NCBI RefSeq assembly: GCF_002939985.1
Contig: NZ_MDFM01000004.1
Span: forward strand, 62,001 to 126,000
From: Xanthomonas hortorum pv. cynarae
GTDB taxonomy: Bacteria; Pseudomonadota; Gammaproteobacteria; Xanthomonadales; Xanthomonadaceae
Direction: 5' to 3'
DNA: 64,000 bases
Made by a program: the position numbers and the translations under genes. Below, piece by piece: positions 21,383 to 29,146 of the stretch (the stretch's first letter is position 1; each line of letters opens with the position of its first letter). A model generated the notes under the pieces. The model did no database searches and had not been told where the DNA came from. It was given only the letters and a program-made list of their open reading frames with translations.

Positions 21383-23530
21383 TTAAACCGCTGCCAGACG
21401 CCGCAGGACCGGGATGTTCGTTACCGAAGCCAGCGCAGCGTCCGGCTGGATCTTGAAGATCGCCACCGCATCGGAGAGCTCACCGGCCTGTTCTTCCATC
21501 GCACGCGCGGCGGCGCTGGCTTCTTCCACCAACGCGGCATTTTGCTGGGTGGCCTCGTCCATCTGGGTCACGGTGAGGTTGACCTGTTCGATACCGGCGG
21601 ATTGCTCCTGCGAGGCGGCGGAGATCTCGCCCATGATGTCGGTCACGCGCTGCACGCTGGCGACCACTTCGGTCATGGTGGTGCCGGCCTGATTCACCAA
21701 TAGCGAGCCTTCGGCGACCTTGCCGACCGAATCGTCGATCAGGTGCTTGATCTCCTTGGCCGCACCAGCCGAGCGCTGGGCCAGCGTTCGCACTTCGGAG
21801 GCAACCACGGCAAAACCGCGGCCCTGATCGCCCGCACGCGCCGCTTCCACGGCGGCGTTCAAGGCCAGGATGTTGGTCTGGAAGGCGATGCCGTCGATCA
21901 CGCTGATGATGTCGGCGATCTTCTTCGACGAGGCTTCGATGTCGGCCATCGTGGCGACCACCTTGTTGACCACCTCGCCACCGTGCGAGGCGACGCTGGC
22001 CGCGCCGATCGCCAACTGATTGGCCTGGCGCGCGCCTTCGGCATTCTGCCTGACGGTGGAAGTAAGCTCTTCCATCGAGGCGGCGGTTTCTTCCAGGTTG
22101 GCCGCCTGTTGCTCGGTACGCTGCGACAGATCGTTGTTGCCGGTGGCGATTTCGCTGGCAGCGGTGGTGATCGACACTGTGGCGTGCTGGATGCGCCCGA
22201 CGATGCCGGACAGCTGTTCGGTGGTGGCATTGGCATCGTCACGCATCTGCGCGAACACGCCATGGAACTGGCCGTGCATGCGCTCGGTCAGATCGCCCGC
22301 GGCAATCGCCTGCAGTACCTTGGACAAGGCGCCGAGGTTGCCATCGGCGGTGGCCATCAGCTGATTGAGGCTCTCCACCATGGCGAGGAAGTCGTACTGA
22401 AAGCGCTGTGTATCGCCGCGCACGCTGAAATCGCCATTGGCCGCGGCCTGCGCCAACAATTTGATTTCGCTGTTCATCGCAGAAAGATTGCGTTTGACCG
22501 CATCCATGGTGTCGCTGAACACGGCTTTTTCGCCGGGCAGTCGATCCATGTCCTGGCTCAGATCGCCGACCGCATAGCGCGACATGATCCGTGCAAGCTT
22601 CATCTTCACCGCAATATGCGATTCGACCAGTGCATTGGTGTCGCGCACCATGCTGCCGTATTCGCCGGGAAACACCGCTTCGTCCATGCGGAAGCTGATC
22701 TGCCCGCTGTCGTGGCGGCGGGCCATGTCCTGCTGCGCCGCGGAGACGGCTTTGAGCTGTTCCTGCATGCCACGCATGCTGGTCAACAACTGGCCGGGTT
22801 CGTCGCCGGGCTGCGGGCCGATCGGGTTGTCCAGCTTGCCATGCGCGATCGCTTCGGCCACTTGCGTGGCTTGTGTCAATGGACGCACCAGACTGCGCGA
22901 AATCAGCCACGCCAGTGCAGCGGCCAGGAACGCCGACAGCAGGCCGAAGGCGATCAGGGCGCGGTTGGCCAGCGCAACGCTGCCCAGGATGGCGGCCGCA
23001 CCGGCGGCGTTCTGCTGGTTCTGCAATTCCACTGCGGCGGCAATTGCGTTGGAGCGACGTTCCAGCAGCGGCTGTGCTTCACCGCTCAACAGCTGCTTGG
23101 CGCCGTCCAGATTGCCGTCGCGGATCATGCCGAGCAGGCGGTTGTTGGTGGCGCGTGCGGCGGTGAGGCTGTCTTCGATGGTCTGGCGTGCACGCATGCC
23201 ATCTGCAGTGGTCGGCAGGCGTTTCAGCGCAGTCCACAACTCGGCGTAGTGCGCGCGATTGGCCTTGAGCTGCGCATCGATCGTGGGCTGTTGCTGCGGC
23301 GTGGCCAGCATGAAGTCGCGGATATAACGCTCGCCCAGCATATTGCTCTCGCGCATCTGGTTGAGCAGCTGCGCCTTGCGGTTATTGATTTCGATGATGA
23401 TCGAGACCTGGTTCTTGACCGTCTTGAATTCGTATAACGCCAGGCTGGTGGAACCGGCCAATAAAACGATCAACAAGGTGAAGGCCAACGCCAGGCGTCG
23501 CCCGACATTGAGCGAATGCAGAAATTTCAT
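21383..23530 (-). CDS. Methyl-accepting chemotaxis protein 9 (four-helix-bundle sensor, no tail pentapeptide)
   Basis: A 715-residue receptor, the shortest complete one, starting [19 protein letters not shown]1 is about 13-33, the helical periplasmic sensor about 35-185, TM2 about 187-210. HAMP ([20 protein letters not shown]) is followed by two HAMP-like units ([20 protein letters not shown]) and the MA hairpin. The protein ends about 25 residues after the coil ([17 protein letters not shown]) without the xWxxF tether. It is the receptor nearest the cheA operon, and is separated from it by palindromes and a hairpin. A weak sigma-28 site lies upstream. Confidence 0.95.
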   Translation of the reverse strand: MKFLHSLNVGRRLALAFTLLIVLLAGSTSLALYEFKTVKNQVSIIIEINNRKAQLLNQMRESNMLGERYIRDFMLATPQQQPTIDAQLKANRAHYAELWTALKRLPTTADGMRARQTIEDSLTAARATNNRLLGMIRDGNLDGAKQLLSGEAQPLLERRSNAIAAAVELQNQQNAAGAAAILGSVALANRALIAFGLLSAFLAAALAWLISRSLVRPLTQATQVAEAIAHGKLDNPIGPQPGDEPGQLLTSMRGMQEQLKAVSAAQQDMARRHDSGQISFRMDEAVFPGEYGSMVRDTNALVESHIAVKMKLARIMSRYAVGDLSQDMDRLPGEKAVFSDTMDAVKRNLSAMNSEIKLLAQAAANGDFSVRGDTQRFQYDFLAMVESLNQLMATADGNLGALSKVLQAIAAGDLTERMHGQFHGVFAQMRDDANATTEQLSGIVGRIQHATVSITTAASEIATGNNDLSQRTEQQAANLEETAASMEELTSTVRQNAEGARQANQLAIGAASVASHGGEVVNKVVATMADIEASSKKIADIISVIDGIAFQTNILALNAAVEAARAGDQGRGFAVVASEVRTLAQRSAGAAKEIKHLIDDSVGKVAEGSLLVNQAGTTMTEVVASVQRVTDIMGEISAASQEQSAGIEQVNLTVTQMDEATQQNAALVEEASAAARAMEEQAGELSDAVAIFKIQPDAALASVTNIPVLRRLAAV

Positions 23531-23569
23531 GGTGTTCTCGGGGAGGGAGGGAGGAAAAGAGGTACAGCG

Positions 23570-23596
23570 GTAGCGTTCGCTGGCGGGTTTTCTTGA
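23570..23596 (-). promoter_or_regulatory. Candidate sigma-28 promoter for MCP 9
   Basis: TCAAGAAA-N11-AACGCTAC on the minus strand. The -35 and spacing fit; the -10 has two mismatches to the GCCGCTA core. It lies 40 bases before the ATG. Confidence 0.45.
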
Positions 23597-23738
23597 GCTG
23601 ATGCGCGTTCGTCGATGCGTCTGCGTTCATCGTTGTTATGGCGGGTGCGCTGCGTATGAGGCGTTGCGTTGCGTCGTGCAATGGGGACAGGCAAGGGCGG
23701 CAACGGCGTCATTGCCAGCGTGTGGCGAGTGGGTGCGT

Positions 23739-23784
23739 GGTAACGACAAAGCCCCGGCATCGCTGCCAGGGCTTTGTCGTTACC
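23739..23784. terminator. 16-bp inverted repeat, probable terminator of the motC-cheA operon
   Basis: GGTAACGACAAAGCCC pairs perfectly with its complement across a 14-base loop. It lies between the cheA operon end and the MCP 9 promoter. No T tract follows, so an intergenic palindrome is the alternative. Confidence 0.6.
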
Positions 23785-23878
23785 GCACAACATCGGCGGC
23801 CTTCGCGGTTTAGAGCGACTAACAAAACTACGTCACGCCAGCCTACTGCAGGCCGGCTGATCTGCTGTCTGGCTGCAG

Positions 23879-23987
23879 GGCCCTTGCCCCGCCCACCATC
23901 GCGGGACACGCCGCAAGTACGTCCGTGTAGGCTCTTGCGCGGCATCCATGCCGCGTAAGGTCCCGCGACGGTGGGCAGGCAAGGGCC
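23879..23987. repeat. Large imperfect palindrome A
   Basis: Arms of 28-29 bp (23879-23907 and 23960-23987) match with two or three differences. The centre holds a smaller palindrome GCGGCATCCATGCCGC. Open frames inside it are by-products of the GC palindrome and not genes. Confidence 0.8.
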
Positions 23988-24046
23988 AGTCGAGATGGTC
24001 GGTATGCCTGGTTTTAAACAATGCAACCAGCAGACTCTCTGGTGCG

Positions 24047-24143
24047 GTGTCCTCGCCGCTTGCGGGACCGTGTGGCGGCATGGATGCCGCCACCGAGCCC
24101 CCAGGGACGGGTTCACGGCGTGTCCCGCGAGCGGTGAGGGCAC
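24047..24143. repeat. Large imperfect palindrome B
   Basis: 22-bp arms (24047-24068 and 24122-24143, 19 of 22 matching) surround a CGGCATGGATGCCG core. It has the same architecture as palindrome A just upstream, so the two are probably members of one repeat family. Confidence 0.75.
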
Positions 24144-24179
24144 CGCGCATTCGACCCACTCAGTGTTTGATCTGGACGT

Positions 24180-24220
24180 CTGACTGCATCCACCAAGATT
24201 CTGACTGCATCCACCAAGAT
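24180..24220. repeat. 21-bp tandem duplication
   Basis: Two consecutive copies of a unit beginning CTGACTGCATCCACCAAGAT. No coding or promoter role is apparent. Confidence 0.85.
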
Positions 24221-24266
24221 ACGGCCGACAAAACCACTGCAGTCACTGACAGGCGCTCGCTAGGCT

Positions 24267-24285
24267 TTGTTAGCCGCTCTTAGTG
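24267..24285. repeat. 19-bp repeat, copy 2
   Basis: Identical to 20395-20413; see that entry. It lies 23 bases downstream of the cheA stop codon. Confidence 0.8.
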
Positions 24286-24307
24286 CCTTCTTCTGCGGCT
24301 TTGCGTC

Positions 24308-26308
24308 TTACGCCGCCTGCGGCACTTTCAACGAACGCACCAAGCCACCGATGTCCACGATCAACGAGACCCGTCCATCGCCGAGGATGGTGGCGCCGGA
24401 GACGCCCGGGATACGGCGATAGTTGTTTTCGATGTTCTTGACCACGACCTGCTGCTGGCCAAGCAATTCGTCCACTTCCAGTGCGATCTTCTGGCCGTCG
24501 CCTTCGACCACCACCACCAGCGATTCCTTGGAGGACTGTTGCCCGCCGAAACCGTAGTAATTGGTGAGCGACAGGATCGGCAGATATTCGCCACGTACGC
24601 GCAACACACGGCCGTCGCCGGCCATCGAGCGGACATCTTCCGGCGCCGGCTGCAGCGCTTCGAGCACGTAGGACAGCGGCAGGATCAGGGTTTCGCCGGC
24701 AACCGAGACGGTCATGCCGTCCAGGATGGCCAGGGTCAGCGGCAGACGGATCAGCACGCGGGTACCGCTGCCGGCGCTGCTTTCCAGCTGCACTTCGCCA
24801 CCCAGGCCCTGAATGTTGCGGCGAACCACGTCCATGCCCACGCCACGACCGGAGAGATCGGTGACTGCGTCAGCGGTGGAGAAGCCTGGTGCGAAGATCA
24901 GATCCCACACCTGCGCATCGGTCGGGTTGTCCGGCACGGCAATGCCGCGTTCGGCCGCTTTTTCCAGGATCTTGGCCCGATTGAGGCCACGGCCGTCGTC
25001 GCTGACTTCGATCACGATGTGACCGCCCTGGTGCGATGCCGCAAGGGTGATGGTGCCGGTCTCGTCCTTGCCGGAGGCGCGGCGCGCATCGGGCATTTCC
25101 AGGCCATGGTCGATCGAGTTGCGCACCAGATGCACCAACGGATCGGCAATCTTTTCGATCAAGCCCTTGTCCAGTTCCGTGCTTTCGCCAATCGTGCGCA
25201 GACGCACCTGCTTGCCGAGGCGGCTGGAGAGGTCGCGGACCAGACGCGGGAAGCGGCGGAACACCGCATCGACGGGCAGCATGCGCACGCCGATGACCGC
25301 TTCCTGCAGGTCGCGGGTGTTGCGTTCGAGCAGATCCAGACCGGCAAACAACTGTTCGGCATGCGCCGGGTCCAGGCCGGTGGAGACCTGCTTGAGCATG
25401 GCCTGTGTAATGACCAGTTCGCCGACCAGGTTGATCAGGGCATCGACCTTGTCGACGCTGACGCGGATGGAGCTTTCGGCTTCGGCAGCGGCGGCCTTGG
25501 CAGGCGTGGCAACGGCGGCGGCAGGTTCTGCCGCGGCGGTTGCTGCAACCGCGACGGCGGCAGTGTCAGCCGCGTCGACCGCCAGGCTCGGCGGCGGGCC
25601 GGGCACGGCCATCGGGCGGATATCCAGCTCGCAATCGTCCACCACCCAGGCAAAGGTGTCTTCGATCTTGCTGCGCGGAATCTTGCCGATCAGGCCCAGA
25701 TCCCAGGCCAGGTAGGCTTCCAGCGGATCGATGTTTTCAAAGCCCGGCATGCGCTCAAGACGGGCGGCAATCTGCAGCGGGCCCAGGTGCTCGAGCTCGC
25801 GGATGATGCGCAGCGGGTCGTTGCCGCTCATGAACAGCGACGGCGCCGGGGTAAAGCCGATATGCCAGGCTTCGGGTTCTTCTTCCTTCGGCTTGGCAAC
25901 GACTGCAGCCACCGGTGCTTCGCCAGCCAGCACCGCGTTCAAGCGGGTGTGCACGGCCTTGACCGCAGCCGGGTCGGCCGGGGTGCCGTGTTCGGCTTCG
26001 CGCAGCAGGGCGCGCAGCACGTCGACCGAGCCGAGCATGGCATCGACCGCATTGGGTGCGAGCTGGCGCTTGTTGGAGCGCAGTTCGTCCAGCAGCGTCT
26101 CCAGCACGTGGGTCAGGCCGGCGACGGCCTCGAAACCGAAAGTGGCAGCGCCCCCCTTGATCGAGTGCGCAGCGCGGAACACCGAGTTGATGATTTCCGG
26201 GTCGCGGTTGCCCTCTTCAAGGGACAGCAGCCCGGCCTCCATCGCGTCGAGCCCTTCACGGCTTTCCTCGAAAAAGGTGGCGTGGAAACGTTGCAGGTCC
26301 ATGCTCAT
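24308..26308 (-). CDS. cheA: Chemotaxis histidine kinase CheA of the motC-parCP operon
   Basis: A 666-residue cytoplasmic kinase that autophosphorylates and passes phosphate to CheY. The P1 Hpt domain has H48 in AAHSIKGGAATFGF. A conserved middle domain (about 150-235, WHIGFTPAPSLFMSGNDPLRIIREL) takes the place of P2. An Ala-rich linker follows, then P3 dimerisation, and P4 ATPase with N box (LVRNSIDHG), G1 (DDGRGL), F box (FAPGFST) and G2 (GRGVGMDVV). The C-terminal 140 residues are the CheW-like P5. The start may be the ATG at 26308 or at 26302; neither has a strong ribosome site. It is last in an operon with cheY 33 bases upstream. It differs from the cheA at 42026, so the cell has at least two CheA proteins. 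Confidence 0.96.
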   Translation of the reverse strand: MSMDLQRFHATFFEESREGLDAMEAGLLSLEEGNRDPEIINSVFRAAHSIKGGAATFGFEAVAGLTHVLETLLDELRSNKRQLAPNAVDAMLGSVDVLRALLREAEHGTPADPAAVKAVHTRLNAVLAGEAPVAAVVAKPKEEEPEAWHIGFTPAPSLFMSGNDPLRIIRELEHLGPLQIAARLERMPGFENIDPLEAYLAWDLGLIGKIPRSKIEDTFAWVVDDCELDIRPMAVPGPPPSLAVDAADTAAVAVAATAAAEPAAAVATPAKAAAAEAESSIRVSVDKVDALINLVGELVITQAMLKQVSTGLDPAHAEQLFAGLDLLERNTRDLQEAVIGVRMLPVDAVFRRFPRLVRDLSSRLGKQVRLRTIGESTELDKGLIEKIADPLVHLVRNSIDHGLEMPDARRASGKDETGTITLAASHQGGHIVIEVSDDGRGLNRAKILEKAAERGIAVPDNPTDAQVWDLIFAPGFSTADAVTDLSGRGVGMDVVRRNIQGLGGEVQLESSAGSGTRVLIRLPLTLAILDGMTVSVAGETLILPLSYVLEALQPAPEDVRSMAGDGRVLRVRGEYLPILSLTNYYGFGGQQSSKESLVVVVEGDGQKIALEVDELLGQQQVVVKNIENNYRRIPGVSGATILGDGRVSLIVDIGGLVRSLKVPQAA

Positions 26309-26341
26309 GGGTGCGAAATCCGATGGTGAAGCGAGAGAGAA

Positions 26342-26707
26342 TTAACCCAGAACTTTCTGGACGGTGGCGATCAGCTGTTCTGGATTGAACGGCTTGACCA
26401 GCCAGCCGGTGGCACCGGCAGCTTTGCCTTCGGATTTCTTGTCGGCCGCCGATTCGGTGGTGAGCATCAGCATCGGGGTGAACTTGTAATCCGGCAGCTG
26501 GCGCAGTTCGCGAATCAGCGAAATGCCGTCCATGTTGGGCATGTTCACGTCGGTCACCACCGCATTGAAGCGCTGGCCCTTCGCGCGGCCCAGCGCAACG
26601 GCGCCGTCTTCGGCTTCTTCGACGGCAAAGCCGGCAGAGGTGAGGGCGAAAGAGACCATCTGGCGCATTGACGCCGAATCGTCCACCACCAAGATACGTG
26701 CGCTCAT
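26342..26707 (-). CDS. cheY: CheY-type response regulator
   Basis: A 121-residue single receiver domain, the standard CheY length. The acidic pair is D9/D10, the phosphoacceptor D53 (VVTDVNMPNMDG), the switch Thr in MLTTES at about 83-84, and the conserved Lys K105 in LVKPF. It has no output domain, so it should act on the flagellar switch or as a phosphate sink. Its start overlaps the end of the STAS gene by 4 bases (ATGA), and cheA follows 33 bases downstream. Its pairing with the adjacent CheA is inferred from position. The cheY at 44313 is closer to the Pseudomonas motor CheY ([15 protein letters not shown]), so this one may have the secondary role. Confidence 0.94.
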   Translation of the reverse strand: MSARILVVDDSASMRQMVSFALTSAGFAVEEAEDGAVALGRAKGQRFNAVVTDVNMPNMDGISLIRELRQLPDYKFTPMLMLTTESAADKKSEGKAAGATGWLVKPFNPEQLIATVQKVLG

Positions 26708-27012
26708 GCGGCGTTCTCCACAGATTTCAGGTTGTCATTGGATGCGGAAAGTCCGAGCGCGTCGGTGACGCCGAGCAGACGGACCGCATCTCTAAAAGTG
26801 TCGTTGCAGCCATCGAACTCGGTGTTCAACCCGGCCTGGCGGCGGGCCTGCACGAAGGCGCAGAGCAACTGCACGCTGGCGGTGTGGATGCGGCGGACTT
26901 CACCGGCGTCAAGCACCAGATCGCCATCCTCCGCGAGGACTGCGGCTAGCTTTTGCTTGAGGTCGGTGCTGGTCTCGATGCCGAGATCCTCACCCAATGT
27001 CACTGTGCTCAT
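26704..27012 (-). CDS. Small STAS-domain protein of the chemotaxis operon
   Basis: A 102-residue STAS (anti-anti-sigma-like) protein: LGEDLGIETSTDLKQKL at the start, then GDLVLDAGEVRRIHTASVQLL. In anti-sigma antagonists the loop reads DSSG with a phosphorylated Ser; here it reads HTAS, more like the MlaB type (DTAG), so phosphorylation control is doubtful. It lies between parP and cheY and overlaps cheY by 4 bases, implying coupled translation. STAS proteins bind partner proteins; a role in the CheA array is an inference from context only. Confidence 0.85.
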   Translation of the reverse strand: MSTVTLGEDLGIETSTDLKQKLAAVLAEDGDLVLDAGEVRRIHTASVQLLCAFVQARRQAGLNTEFDGCNDTFRDAVRLLGVTDALGLSASNDNLKSVENAA

Positions 27013-27115
27013 CGTTGCTCCGAACGGACGGTTCTATGCGTACTAACGGCGGGGGGCGGGAAAGCTTTAACGTTGAATCTGTGTGCGTGCATGTGCGCGT
27101 CAGCTATGCGGCGCA

Positions 27116-28366
27116 TCAGTGCAGCAGATGGCTGGCATCGAGCAGGATCATCGGCTGATGGCCCAGGCGCGCGACGCCGCGGAAAAGGTTGTTGGAGATG
27201 CGGCACAGGCGTGCGTTGTCCGGTGGCTCGATCTGCTGATCGGTGAGGCTGGTGACGTCTTCCACCGCCGACACGCGCAGACCCATGGTCTCGCCGTTTT
27301 CTTCCAGCACCACCACGCGGGTGTGCAGATCCATGTCCACTGCCGATGCACCGAGATGGATACCCAGATCCATCACCGGCACCACCTGGCCACGCAGATT
27401 CATGATGCCGAGCATCGCGCTGGGGGTGCCGCGCAATGGCAGCAGCGGCACCGGCAAAACCACTTCCTGCACCTTGAGCAATTCGAGTGCATACGTCTGT
27501 TCGCCGCAGCGCAGGCGCAGCCAGCGCGTACTGCGTTCGGCCGCGCGCCGTTCGGCATGGATGCGCTCGGCCTGGCCGGGCGCCAGCAGCGCCTCAAGGC
27601 CTTGCGGATAGATCGAAGGCGGCGGCGCGCGGTGCGGTGCGATCGGCGCTTGCGCCGGGCGTGCAGGTGCCGGCGCGGGCGGTGCGGCAAGACCGAAGGC
27701 CGGGTCCGCATCCATCTCCGACAACAGATCGACAGCCAACAGCTCGGCACTGGAGGCGGCGGTGCCGAAGGCCGGGTCTGCGTCCATTTCGGCCATCAGA
27801 TCTGCCGTGCTCATGAACGGGCTGGGCGCGGCGGTGGCGAAGGCGGGGTCGGCATCCATCTCGGCCAGGAAATCGGCGGCGATGTCTGCGGCGCTCGGCG
27901 CAGCAACGACCGGCGGTCCGAAGGCCGGGTCGGCATCCATTTCGGCCAGGAAATCGGCGGCGATGTCTGCAGCGCTCGGCGCGGCGACGACTGGCGGTCC
28001 GAAGGCCGGGTCGGCATCCATTTCGGCGAGGAAATCGGCGGCGATGTCTGCGGCACTCGGCGCGGCGACGACTGGCGGTCCGAAGGCGGGGTCGGCATCC
28101 ATTTCGGCGAGGAAATCGGCGGCAATCGCTTCGGCGCTGAGCACGGGGGCGATTGCTTCCGGCACAGCGACAGCCTGCACGGGCGGCTCTGCCAGCGCGA
28201 CGTCTGCATCGGTGTCGGCAAGCGCCGGTGTCGCGGCAATGTCGGCAGTCGCCACCGCAGCGGTGACAGCAGCGGCAGTCACGGCCGCGGGGATCTCCAC
28301 GCCGGCATCGTGCAGCAGGCCTTCCAGATAATCGTCGAGCTCACCGTTGGCGGTGTGGTTGCTCAT
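27116..28366 (-). CDS. parP: ParP-like CheW-domain protein with an acidic repeat region
   Basis: A 416-residue protein. Residues 282-412 are a CheW-like domain (RWLRLRCGEQTYALELLKVQEVV, IMNLRGQVVPVMDL). In Vibrio and Pseudomonas the homologue ParP holds CheA in polar arrays and is itself recruited by ParC. Residues 1-77 are Ala/Val-rich. Residues 78-226 contain six copies of EMDADPAF, four of them in nearly identical units of about 27 residues (AADIAADFLAEMDADPAFG...). Residues 227-252 are Pro/Ala-rich. This length and repeat content exceed a normal CheW (about 160). The start overlaps the parC stop by 4 bases. The ParP assignment rests on the motC-motD-parC order and the C-terminal domain. 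Confidence 0.85.
   Translation of the reverse strand: MSNHTANGELDDYLEGLLHDAGVEIPAAVTAAAVTAAVATADIAATPALADTDADVALAEPPVQAVAVPEAIAPVLSAEAIAADFLAEMDADPAFGPPVVAAPSAADIAADFLAEMDADPAFGPPVVAAPSAADIAADFLAEMDADPAFGPPVVAAPSAADIAADFLAEMDADPAFATAAPSPFMSTADLMAEMDADPAFGTAASSAELLAVDLLSEMDADPAFGLAAPPAPAPARPAQAPIAPHRAPPPSIYPQGLEALLAPGQAERIHAERRAAERSTRWLRLRCGEQTYALELLKVQEVVLPVPLLPLRGTPSAMLGIMNLRGQVVPVMDLGIHLGASAVDMDLHTRVVVLEENGETMGLRVSAVEDVTSLTDQQIEPPDNARLCRISNNLFRGVARLGHQPMILLDASHLLH
27689..28135 (-). repeat. In-frame tandem repeats inside parP
   Basis: About 81-bp units (27 codons) are repeated four times, followed by two shorter degenerate units. Near-identity of the DNA suggests recent expansion, so copy number may vary between strains. 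Confidence 0.9.
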
Positions 28367-29145
28367 GCGGCTTGCTCCATGGGCATCGCGTCATCGGCCA
28401 GCACCCATTCCAGCGCGCGGCGATAAGCAGACAGGCCACGGCCCTGATAGTCGCCGCCGGTGGCGGGAACGGTCAGCGCAGCGGCGTTACAGATACGGGT
28501 ATCCACCGGCACCGCGTCTTCCCAGACCACGGCGCCATAGGTGGCCTGCATTTCCTTGAGGGTGTCGGTGCCGGCGCGGGTGCGGCGGTCGAACAAGGTC
28601 GGCAGGATCGACACCGGCAACGGGCGGCGACGCGAGCGCTGCACCATGTCGGCGGTGCGCACCATGCTGGCCAGGCCGTGCAGGGCGAGTGGCTCGGCCT
28701 GGGTCGGCACCACCACGCGGTCGCAAGCGGCCAGGGCATTGATCATCAGCAGGCCAAGGGTCGGCGGGCAGTCCAGCAGGATGTAGTCGTGCTGGCCGGC
28801 GTGGCGGGTCATCGCGTTCTGCAGGGCCAGGCCCAGACCGGGCTGATTGGCGCTGCGACGTTCCAGCGTGGCCAGTGCGGCTTGCGCGCACACATAGGAC
28901 AGGCCGGGGATGCTGCTTTCGTGCAACAGGCTGGCCAGGTCGCTCGGCGGGGTGCCGAACAGGTCCAGTACCCCGCGCGGCGGCGGGTCCACCGCCACGC
29001 CGAACGCGCGGGTGAGCGAGGAGTGCGGATCGAGGTCGACCAACAGCACCCGGTGGCCGAGCGCGGCCAGGCCGCGACCCAGTGCCAGCGTCGTGGTGGT
29101 CTTGCCCACGCCGCCCTTTTGGTTGGCGATTGCCCAGATACGCAT
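28363..29145 (-). CDS. parC: ParC, ParA-type ATPase for polar placement of chemotaxis arrays
   Basis: A 260-residue ParA/MinD-superfamily ATPase. The deviant Walker A is at the N terminus (IANQKGGVGKTTTTLALG), followed by LVDLDPHSSLTRAFG, and the Walker B/switch region is YILLDCPPTLGLLMINAL. It has no N-terminal DNA-binding extension, so it is an orphan ParA and not a plasmid or chromosome partition protein. In Vibrio and Pseudomonas the equivalent ParC recruits ParP and chemotaxis arrays to the flagellated pole. It starts one base after motD and overlaps parP by 4 bases. A general ParA-like function is certain; the ParC role is inferred from neighbours. Confidence 0.88.
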   Translation of the reverse strand: MRIWAIANQKGGVGKTTTTLALGRGLAALGHRVLLVDLDPHSSLTRAFGVAVDPPPRGVLDLFGTPPSDLASLLHESSIPGLSYVCAQAALATLERRSANQPGLGLALQNAMTRHAGQHDYILLDCPPTLGLLMINALAACDRVVVPTQAEPLALHGLASMVRTADMVQRSRRRPLPVSILPTLFDRRTRAGTDTLKEMQATYGAVVWEDAVPVDTRICNAAALTVPATGGDYQGRGLSAYRRALEWVLADDAMPMEQAA

Positions 29146-29146
29146 C

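Noticed and set aside
23833-24159. Open frames of 100-140 codons between MCP 9 and cheA
   Set aside because: They fall within two long palindromes; open frames on both strands come from the inverted GC-rich arms.
27843-28133. CRISPR-like array (regular ~81-bp repeats)
   Set aside because: The repeats are contiguous, in frame and encode the EMDADPAF protein motif of ParP, with no variable spacers.
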